A stretch of 11,892 nucleotides of DNA from Pseudomonadota bacterium (GTDB lineage Bacteria > Desulfobacterota > Desulfobacteria > Desulfobacterales > Desulfobacteraceae): assembly GCA_018816605.1 (NCBI GenBank), contig JAHIVS010000745.1:1-11892 (forward strand), written 5' to 3'. The notes beneath the pieces are model-generated. The model searched no databases. It saw only the letters and a list, made by a program, of their open reading frames with translations, and was not told where the DNA came from. Of this stretch, positions 7,281 to 11,892 are shown one piece after another. Positions within the stretch are counted from its first letter, which is position 1; every line of letters begins with the position of its first letter. Position numbers and translations under genes: made by a program.

Positions 7281-8234
7281 TTAAACAGGGGACTCAATCC
7301 CCAGGGACTTGGCAAAATATGGAATGGTTCTTTTTAAGCCCTCTCTGAGATCTATCTTTGGTTCCCAGCCGAGATATTCCTTGGCCGGAGCGTTATCAGC
7401 TTTGGTGTGCACTTTGACTTCGCCGGTTCTCATCGGCAGATGTTCAATTTTCGATTTGCTTTTGGTCATTTCGATCACTATCTGGGCGATCTTGTTTATG
7501 GTGATGGATTCACCAACTCCGAAATCCATTACCTGCCCCACGGCAGCGTCGCAGGGGGCTAAAACGAGTGCTTCGACAATGTCATCTATGTGAACCCAAT
7601 CCGACGATTGTTCTCCATCTCCAAATACTGGAATGGGTTCATTTTTAAGGGCAGCGATAATAGCTGAAGCCATGAATTTCCTCCCCTCGCCAGGTCGGTA
7701 TGTATTCGGGTTCAGTATCGCGCGCTCTCGTGCACCGTAACAATTTTGAATATTGAGTCCAATGGTCGAAAGTCCGTAAACTTTATGAAACATCTGGGTA
7801 AACTGTGTCTGTGCGCCCTTACTAATAATGTAAGGGGTCAACCAAACAGAAAGAGGCGGCCTGGGAGGATGGACATAATACTTTACTCCGGTGTCCAGTG
7901 AGGCTTGCAAGACATTCAGTGTGCCAATGACATTTACCTCTACTGTTTCGACTTCTTGCTTAAAACGAGAACTCGTTCCCATAAGAGCGGCGAAATGATA
8001 GACAGTCTCAGCATCTTTAATGACATCCTCAACAGCGGCTTTGTCCCGAGTGTCACCCTGGACAAAATGAAAATTGTCTTTTTCCTCAAGAAGCTTTTGG
8101 GTTTCTTCATACATGTTATGCTGTTCGTTATTATCAAAGAGTGTTACGTCCTTTCCCATTTCGATTAATTTTTCAGCAACTTGCGACAGGATAAAACCCG
8201 TACCACCGGTCATTACAACTTTTCCTTCTTTCAT
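7281..8234 (-). CDS. adpA: AMP-dependent phosphite dehydrogenase (AdpA/PtdF), epimerase-like SDR
   Basis: 317 residues (about 35 kDa) of an extended short-chain dehydrogenase of the NDP-sugar epimerase type. NAD-binding MTGGTGFI is at 8-15, FDNN ends strand 2, YHFAALMG follows strand 4, and YIISK holds the Tyr135-x3-Lys139 pair. In phosphite-oxidising anaerobes this family (PtdF, now AdpA) oxidises phosphite with NAD+ while phosphorylating AMP to ADP. Two departures from sugar epimerases are visible: the usual Ser-Ser strand before the active site is replaced by HPPRPPLS (122-129), and the arginine of the GDG.Q.RD motif that normally contacts the sugar diphosphate is serine (GDGEQSSDW, Ser211). 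The start at 8234 has GGAG 9 nt upstream; the in-frame ATG at 8249 has none. A true sugar epimerase is the alternative, but the neighbours argue strongly against it. Confidence 0.85.
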   Translation of the reverse strand: MKEGKVVMTGGTGFILSQVAEKLIEMGKDVTLFDNNEQHNMYEETQKLLEEKDNFHFVQGDTRDKAAVEDVIKDAETVYHFAALMGTSSRFKQEVETVEVNVIGTLNVLQASLDTGVKYYVHPPRPPLSVWLTPYIISKGAQTQFTQMFHKVYGLSTIGLNIQNCYGARERAILNPNTYRPGEGRKFMASAIIAALKNEPIPVFGDGEQSSDWVHIDDIVEALVLAPCDAAVGQVMDFGVGESITINKIAQIVIEMTKSKSKIEHLPMRTGEVKVHTKADNAPAKEYLGWEPKIDLREGLKRTIPYFAKSLGIESPV

Positions 8235-8304
8235 TTTAATGTTCTCCATTTAAAATTTATTTATGTTTATGTCCTCGTACATGATCTTTATTGGTAAATA
8301 GCGT

Positions 8305-8315
8305 ATCACCTCCTT
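8305..8315 (-). promoter_or_regulatory. perfect anti-16S Shine-Dalgarno in the ptdF leader with no nearby start
   Basis: The minus strand reads AAGGAGGTGAT, complementary to the full 3' tail of 16S rRNA, yet the nearest ATG (8282) is 22 nt on and opens only a 10-codon frame, MYEDININKF. That frame ends at 8250, directly against the ATG at 8249. The site lies about 12-22 nt into the transcript predicted from the promoter at 8334-8362. It may act as a ribosome standby site or help express a leader peptide coupled to ptdF. Confidence 0.4.
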
Positions 8316-8333
8316 CCGGCTCTAAGGCTTATA

Positions 8334-8362
8334 GATATAAAAAAACAAAAAATATAAGTCAA
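8334..8362 (-). promoter_or_regulatory. sigma70-type promoter for ptdF(adpA)
   Basis: On the minus strand, TTGACT (8362-8357) and TATATC (8339-8334) are separated by exactly 17 bp. Behind the -35, 8363-8400 is almost pure A/T with repeated ttttttaaa tracts, as in UP elements. Transcription would start near 8327, giving a leader of about 90 nt before the adpA start at 8234. It gives adpA, ptdC and ptdG a promoter separate from that of ptxE and ptxD. Confidence 0.55.
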
Positions 8363-8800
8363 TTTAATAATTTTTTAAATTTTTTAAATTTTTTTTATAA
8401 CACTATGCTGTTTTCAGCGTTTTGCGAGGGTATTGGTAACTATATCTGCAGGAGGAGAATTCGCGTGGAGAGTATTAATTGGCCGAGAAAGCCTTCTGCG
8501 TTGGAGAAATTTTTATTAAAGTAGGTTTTATTAAGGGTTGTATAGCGAAAAGCAGCTATTGATTAAAGTGGTTGGCTGTTGGTGGTCAGATCCGGCCTTG
8601 TTGGGCAACAGGAAGGAGCCTGATGGCATTGAGGTAAACGATCATGACGCGAGCAATTAGGACGATTTCCTGTCAGAAAATTTTTTGCGATAATTTGAAA
8701 GCTGCTCATTTAGGAGAGGTGAACGCTATGAGGGGATATCATACGTTTTGAAACTTACTTGGTTTCCGACTGACCGGGCTGGGCACATACAAGTTCGACC
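8363..8800. other. non-coding stretch between ptdF and ptxD
   Basis: This 438-bp part of the 551-bp ptdF-ptxD gap holds no recognisable gene. The left end (8363-8400) is an A/T-only low-complexity block. On the plus strand three translation-like signals occur: AGGAGGAG (8450-8457) 7 nt before a GTG opening 19 codons (8465-8524, MESINWPRKPSALEKFLLK); aggaaggag before a 4-codon frame near 8624; and aggag before MRGYHTF near 8728. None resembles a known protein. I see no convincing intrinsic terminator for ptxD here. A small RNA or a lost gene is possible but unsupported. Confidence 0.4.
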
Positions 8801-9829
8801 TTAACCAGTTATAGCTGGCTTTAAAGGGACATCATTAACCGCCCCGTTAGGTTTTTCTCCTTTTAGAACCTGTAAAACACAAAGAGCTTGTCTTTTGAAA
8901 ATTTCGAGCCGCGTTTCCATTACGGCCGTGCCAAGATGAGGAGTCAAAACTGTACAGCTTTTTTGATCGATAAGCCCCTGATTAACATCGAAAGGGCGGG
9001 GTACAATATGTGTATCTTCCATTTCAAATACGTCGGCAGCGTAACCAGCTATTTTTTTCTCCTTGAGTGCCTTTGCAACTGCTTCCTCATCGACAACAGA
9101 GCCCCGTGCCGTATTAATAATAATAGCCGTTGGTTTCATTAAGGCGAATTCTTTGTCGGATATAAAATGGAATGTTTCGTCTGTCAATGGCGTAGCAATA
9201 CATATGAAATCAGATGTTTTAAACAGTTCCTCTAACACAACGTTCTCTATTTTTAAATCTTGCTCGTATTTAACCTCTAAGCGATGTCGTTGATAGTAAA
9301 TTGATGTCATGTTAAATCCAACTGCACGGCGAGCAATTGCTCTTCCTAAAGAACCCATCCCGATAATGCCTAATGTTTTTCCGAAGATATTTTGCCCTGA
9401 GAATGGCGGAGGCTGACACCAGCCTTTCAAATCACCCGATCGAACAAAAAAATCCGCCGGAACAATCCCACGGGCACTGGATAATAACAGGGCCCAGGTT
9501 AAATCAGCTGTTGGTTCTATCGTTTCAGCATTTACTATGGTAACCCAAATACCCCTCATCGTTGCGGCAGGCACATTAATTCCATCGTGTCCGGCAGCAC
9601 ATGAGGCAATAATTCTTAATTGTGGACACGAAGCAATTATTTCTTCATCTATACAATCTGGCACAAAGCAGCATAAGACGTCAGCATTACGAGAGTTTCG
9701 GATGATTTCCTTCTTCGTCGGGCTTTCAAAGTTATTGTGCTCAATGACCTCGCAGAAAAGTTTAAGCAACTTTATAGCTTCCGATGGTATTTTGTGAGTA
9801 TAGTATACACGAGGCTTTTTATCGGTCAA
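8801..9829 (-). CDS. ptxD: phosphite dehydrogenase PtxD (D-2-hydroxyacid dehydrogenase family)
   Basis: 342 residues, full family length. It has the two-domain D-2-hydroxyacid dehydrogenase fold, with the NAD-binding GIIGMGSLGRAIA at 154-166. The catalytic triad is present: Arg242 (TARGSVVDE), Glu271 (DVFEMED) and His298 (LTPHLGTA). Residues around FVRSGDLKGW, GYAADVFEMED and LEI...GEKPNGAVN closely follow the PtxD of Pseudomonas stutzeri WM88, which oxidises phosphite to phosphate with NAD+; generic glycerate or phosphoglycerate dehydrogenases lack the GYAADVFEMED form. However, the active-site lysine of WM88 (Lys76, in CALKGFD) is alanine here (CAAGHD, Ala79). GGAG lies 11 nt before the ATG; ptxE ends 106 bp upstream. 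Phosphite is by far the best substrate guess, but its catalytic role beside AdpA is uncertain. Confidence 0.85.
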   Translation of the reverse strand: MTDKKPRVYYTHKIPSEAIKLLKLFCEVIEHNNFESPTKKEIIRNSRNADVLCCFVPDCIDEEIIASCPQLRIIASCAAGHDGINVPAATMRGIWVTIVNAETIEPTADLTWALLLSSARGIVPADFFVRSGDLKGWCQPPPFSGQNIFGKTLGIIGMGSLGRAIARRAVGFNMTSIYYQRHRLEVKYEQDLKIENVVLEELFKTSDFICIATPLTDETFHFISDKEFALMKPTAIIINTARGSVVDEEAVAKALKEKKIAGYAADVFEMEDTHIVPRPFDVNQGLIDQKSCTVLTPHLGTAVMETRLEIFKRQALCVLQVLKGEKPNGAVNDVPLKPAITG

Positions 9830-9876
9830 GGTAGGATCTCCATCTCCGTAATTATGCCACAGATTCTAAGAAGTTA

Positions 9877-9909
9877 ATGCAGAAAAATGGCAGTTTTAGG
9901 ATTTTGCAT
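9877..9909. promoter_or_regulatory. possible operator: spaced inverted repeat upstream of ptxD
   Basis: atgca at 9877-9881 and tgcat at 9905-9909 form the ends of an imperfect inverted repeat (extended by aaaa/tttt inside) in the 106-bp gap between ptxE and ptxD. Spacing over about three helical turns suits binding by a LysR-type tetramer such as PtxE. The half-sites are short and AT-rich, so chance is quite possible. Confidence 0.25.
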
Positions 9910-9935
9910 ATAGGGTTATTGTTTTTTATTGCTTT

Positions 9936-10877
9936 TTAGCCTTGAATAAGAGATGGTCTCCTAATTGTTGATTTATCATGTAAGGATCCTAAGAATTTCT
10001 TCATTGCCAATGTAATGACTTTCCCTTTTAAATAAACAATACTAAAATTTTTTTTCAGTTCAATTCCATCAATTTTAATCGCCTTCAATTGACCACTCTT
10101 AAGTTCTCGGGAAACTGTATTTTCTCCGCAAATTGATATGCCCAGGTTTTCTTCAACTGCTCTCTTAACTCCCTCTGTGCTTCCAAGTTCAAGATACACA
10201 TTCATTTTCTTCATCACATTTGGCATTTTCTCTTCTAATACCCTGCGGGTACCTGATCCACGTCCGCCAACGATAAATGGTTCATCTAACAGCATATCAG
10301 GTTTAATACTTTTAAGCTGTGTCCACGGATGCATAGCTGACGTGATCAAAATAAGTTTTTCCGCCCCCCAATGTTCCAAAACCAAATCTGAACTACGAAC
10401 TTGCGCCTCAACTATTCCGATATCAATTTCATTGCTTAATAATTTCTGCTCAATTACTCTTGTGGTGTCGATCGAGACCTGGATGTTAATTTGAGGAAAC
10501 CCATTTTTAAATTCACCAAGTATCGAAGGTAGAACATAAACCCCTATGTTATTACTGGCACCTATACATATACTGCCACGTTTGAGCTCGGAAAAATCAC
10601 TAATTGCCCTTTTGGTCTCATTGATTAAATTGAAAATTAGACCAGTATAATGATAAAGTGTCTTACCTGCTTCTGTCAAGACCAATTTTTTATTCACTCT
10701 GTCAAAAAGGCCAACCCCATAAAAGCTTTCCAATGCCTTAATGTGTTGGCTCACAGCTGGCTGAGTAAGATAAAGTTCTTGTGCGGTCCGGCTGACGCTT
10801 CCTTTTTTTTCCAAAACACAAAAAGTTCTCAATTGATAAACGTTCATGTCACTATATTTAGAGTTGCTATCGTCCAT
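9936..10877 (-). CDS. ptxE: LysR-family regulator, PtxE-like
   Basis: 313 residues of a standard LysR-type regulator. An N-terminal winged helix-turn-helix covers residues 14-70, with RTAQELYLTQPAVSQHIKALE (30-50) as the HTH, followed by a linker helix and a two-lobed effector-binding domain from about GSICIGASNNIG (96 onward). LysR regulators of this type usually activate neighbouring operons on binding a small co-inducer; phosphite or a product is the natural candidate. It is the first gene of the cluster and lies just upstream of ptxD, as ptxE does in D. phosphitoxidans; in Pseudomonas ptxE also adjoins ptxD. The ATG at 10877 has only a weak AAGGG upstream, and a second in-frame ATG at 10847 has nothing better. 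Two tandem 10-bp repeats (10888-10907, cctTaatcac/cctGaatcac) precede the start and might be an autoregulatory site. Confidence 0.85.
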   Translation of the reverse strand: MDDSNSKYSDMNVYQLRTFCVLEKKGSVSRTAQELYLTQPAVSQHIKALESFYGVGLFDRVNKKLVLTEAGKTLYHYTGLIFNLINETKRAISDFSELKRGSICIGASNNIGVYVLPSILGEFKNGFPQINIQVSIDTTRVIEQKLLSNEIDIGIVEAQVRSSDLVLEHWGAEKLILITSAMHPWTQLKSIKPDMLLDEPFIVGGRGSGTRRVLEEKMPNVMKKMNVYLELGSTEGVKRAVEENLGISICGENTVSRELKSGQLKAIKIDGIELKKNFSIVYLKGKVITLAMKKFLGSLHDKSTIRRPSLIQG

Positions 10878-10967
10878 TTTGTCAAGCCCTTAATCACCCT
10901 GAATCACTCAAGAATTCGCAGGATCGGTTAAAATAATGCTCAATGGAGTTAATAATAATAAAATAAA

Positions 10968-11086
10968 AAGGATATATAAATGTTTTTTTGCCTTTTGTCA
11001 AGAAATAGCTAAAAACTTTTTATAACTCTGAAAAATATGCCCCCGTCCCAGGAAGGACACAGCATGTTGTGTCCTTCCTGGGACGG
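10968..11086. repeat. 119-bp repeat with hairpin, copy 1
   Basis: These 119 bp match 11774-11892 without gaps, 806 bp away in direct orientation, with 13 differences by my count (about 89% identity). Conserved blocks are ttttttgccttttgtcaag and tataactctgaaaaatat, followed by the hairpin. It is probably a small non-autonomous mobile element or the conserved end of an insertion sequence. It sits immediately upstream of ptxE and supplies the promoter given separately. Confidence 0.85.
10973..11001 (-). promoter_or_regulatory. sigma70-type promoter for ptxE inside the 119-bp repeat
   Basis: On the minus strand TTGACA (11001-10996) and TATATA (10978-10973) are exactly 17 bp apart, a near-consensus promoter firing toward ptxE, with a start near 10966 and a leader of about 90 nt. 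The second repeat copy has the same -35 and spacing but a weaker -10, TACTTA (11784-11779). Confidence 0.65.
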
Positions 11087-11088
11087 GG
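11041..11088 (-). terminator. long hairpin in repeat copy 1, possible minus-strand terminator
   Basis: ccccgtcccaggaaggacaca (11041-11061; its first 20 bases and one more) pairs perfectly with 11068-11088 around the 6-base loop gcatgt. On the minus strand the stem is followed by gcatatttttc, so it could end transcripts arriving from the right before the ptxE promoter restarts transcription. The T-run starts a few bases after the stem, so termination efficiency is uncertain; the hairpin may primarily be an element end. Confidence 0.45.
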
Positions 11089-11307
11089 TAAAGAGCTATT
11101 CAGAAAGATAAAGAGGCATTAGCCGTGAAGAATAATTATTGTTAAAATAGACCGGGAAAACTAAAATATGACTGAATTTGAGTATAGGACACCTGTAATC
11201 CCTCAACTCAATTTCAAAAATATCAGTTCCAAAAGGTATCAAATGCTGGAATCTGGGAGCCTGAGTTGCCATGATCTGAATGATCCACATAGGTCAACTC
11301 AGGAATA

Positions 11308-11328
11308 TAACCTGAAGGTCACGCGTAA
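11308..11328. repeat. short interspersed insert, copy 1
   Basis: taacctgaaggtcac followed by gcgtaa interrupts the IS91 remnant between EPVY and IPEL. Removing 18 bp restores gtttatattcct, a continuous coding frame, and leaves tta on both sides like a 3-bp target duplication. The core tgacct-tc-aggtta is nearly palindromic. Confidence 0.6.
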
Positions 11329-11384
11329 ACCGGTTCTACCTCAGGCGGATCATGGTTACGGATATCCCAAAGATTTAGATGTTT

Positions 11385-11405
11385 TAACCTGAAGGTCACA
11401 CGTGA
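11385..11405. repeat. short interspersed insert, copy 2
   Basis: taacctgaaggtcac followed by acgtga lies in the transposase between IDKI and LKHL, adding six residues (SRVTFR) that relatives, including the remnant at 2370-2578 (VVKKILKHLGLWD), do not have. It differs from copy 1 at two of 21 positions. Confidence 0.6.
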
Positions 11406-11697
11406 AATCTTATCTATTATTTCAAAATCATCAATGATAGAGATTATTTTCATTTGCCCTTGACATTTTGGGCACACAAGTGGATCAACTTCATAAATTT
11501 TTTGAATTAACCGAGCCCAATTCTGCCTTGCTTCACTATAAGACGTCTCATTTGGCAAGATTGTAAGGATTGTATCATCAGCATCTGCCTTCTTTCTCAT
11601 CCCCCGGGACTTGTTTGAAAAATAGCCGTAATATCTCACAGTATGCTCATATCTTCCGGGAATATGTGTCACCAACCTGGCAAGCCAGTCCAAAGCA

Positions 11698-11712
11698 TAA
11701 CCTGAAGGTCAG
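11698..11712. repeat. short interspersed insert, copy 3
   Basis: taacctgaaggtcag, identical to the other copies over 14 bases, marks the left end of recognisable transposase sequence (just before YALDWL on the minus strand). What follows on the plus strand is unrelated to IS91, so here the insert lies at a rearrangement junction. Confidence 0.5.
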
Positions 11713-11785
11713 AAACTTGAAAACTTTTCTGGATTTTCTGTCTTTAGAGCCTCTTGCAGAAATTAAAAAAGTTAAGGATAAGTAA
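11713..11785 (+). pseudogene. possible C-terminal scrap of another gene, ending at repeat copy 2
   Basis: After insert copy 3 the plus strand encodes NLKTFLDFLSLEPLAEIKKV then KDK and a TAA at 11783-11785. The amphipathic, lysine-rich end looks like a natural protein C-terminus, perhaps of a transposase, and its last codons fall inside repeat copy 2. I cannot name the family. If real, the 119-bp repeat would be the 3' end of that element. Confidence 0.25.
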
Positions 11786-11892
11786 ATGCTTTTTTGCCTT
11801 TTGTCAAGAAACAGCTAAAAAATTGCTATAACTCTGAAAAATATACCCCCGCCCCAGGAAGAACACAACATGTTGTGTTCTTCCTGGGGCGG
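11774..11892. repeat. 119-bp repeat with perfect palindrome, copy 2
   Basis: Direct repeat of 10968-11086, running to the window edge. Its hairpin region, 11849-11892, is a perfect 44-bp palindrome centred on aca/tgt, and the left flank (ccc before 11849) suggests it continues past the edge. Differences from copy 1 within the arms occur as paired changes that keep the pairing: T-A to C-G (11852/11889), G-C to A-T (11862/11879), and G.T to A-T at the loop (11868/11873). Confidence 0.85.

Larger units (their letters stand above)
11223..11699 (-). pseudogene. IS91-type transposase, C-terminal remnant cut by short inserts
   Basis: The minus strand from 11699 reads YALDWLARLVTHIPGRYEHT, then VRYYGYFSNKSRG, WARLIQKIYEVDPLVCPKCQ and LKHLNLWDIRNHDPPEVEPV, the last third of an IS91-family (Y2) rolling-circle transposase with its CPKC zinc knuckle. 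After the TGA at 11319-11321 the same frame goes on as YIPELTYVDHSDHGNSGSQIP up to a stop at 11223, which looks like the family's genuine tail. Three short inserts interrupt it: before YALDW, between IDKI and LKHLNLW, and between VEPV and YIPEL. The inserts at IDKI and VEPV are 18 bp, so the frame is kept, and the VEPV copy brings the stop codon. The catalytic N-terminal two thirds are absent. Confidence 0.85.

Noticed and set aside
7281..8234. UDP-glucose 4-epimerase in a polysaccharide locus
   Set aside because: No glycosyltransferases or sugar genes nearby, key sugar-binding residues are changed, and the synteny is that of phosphite clusters.
8305..8320. atcacctcctt on the plus strand resembles the 3' tail of 16S rRNA
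   Set aside because: No rRNA sequence precedes it; on the minus strand it is simply a perfect Shine-Dalgarno in the ptdF leader.
8801..9829. Annotation as phosphoglycerate or glycerate dehydrogenase
   Set aside because: The FVRSG..KGW and GYAADVFEMED segments and the neighbours favour phosphite dehydrogenase; no ACT domain is present.
11168..11392. Plus-strand frame of 74 codons
   Set aside because: Antisense of the IS91-type remnant, which shows strong motif homology on the minus strand.
11570..11712. First two thirds of the plus-strand frame ending at 11785
   Set aside because: Antisense of the IS91-type remnant; only the part after 11713 could be genuine.

Overview
Main result: the minus strand from 10877 down to 2572 carries seven co-oriented genes whose types and order match the dissimilatory phosphite oxidation (DPO) cluster ptxE-ptxD-ptdF-ptdC-ptdG-ptdH-ptdI, as I recall it from Desulfotignum phosphitoxidans. 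The order is LysR regulator, PtxD-type dehydrogenase, epimerase-like protein (PtdF, the family later shown to be AMP-dependent phosphite dehydrogenase, AdpA), OPA-type MFS carrier (PtdC), universal stress protein (PtdG), B12-binding-type radical SAM protein (PtdH) and GNAT-type protein (PtdI). The symbols rest on motif recognition plus synteny, not on a database search. The host is probably a strict anaerobe with fairly AT-rich DNA. Desulfobacterota is my first guess because of the cluster type and the anaerobe-style NifU fragment, but DPO clusters move between phyla, so the phylum is open.

Layout. 1-2578 is a graveyard of mobile DNA: a group II intron reverse transcriptase tail joined to a beheaded nifU-like gene, a frameshifted and truncated ISNCY-type transposase, a frameshifted REP-associated tyrosine transposase (RAYT) between 12-bp inverted repeats, an orphan HTH tail of another RAYT-like protein, and a C-terminal scrap of an IS91-type transposase that abuts ptdI. 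2572-10877 is the phosphite cluster. 10878-11892 is again mobile: a 119-bp repeat with a long hairpin, a second IS91-type remnant in the same orientation as the first and cut by three copies of a short insert, then a second copy of the 119-bp repeat.

How the genes work together (known from the family plus inference). PtdC would import phosphite, probably in exchange for phosphate. AdpA would couple phosphite oxidation to NAD+ reduction and AMP to ADP phosphorylation, giving NADH and substrate-level ATP. PtxD is a second NAD-dependent phosphite dehydrogenase. PtxE is the likely regulator. The jobs of PtdG, PtdH and PtdI are not established.

Expression signals. A textbook minus-strand promoter (TTGACA, 17 bp, TATATA) upstream of ptxE lies inside the 119-bp repeat, just after its hairpin. 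A second one (TTGACT, 17 bp, TATATC, with A/T tracts behind it) precedes ptdF. A hairpin sits between ptdG and ptdH, and ptdH-ptdI overlap by 8 bp. No tRNA, rRNA or CRISPR array was seen.
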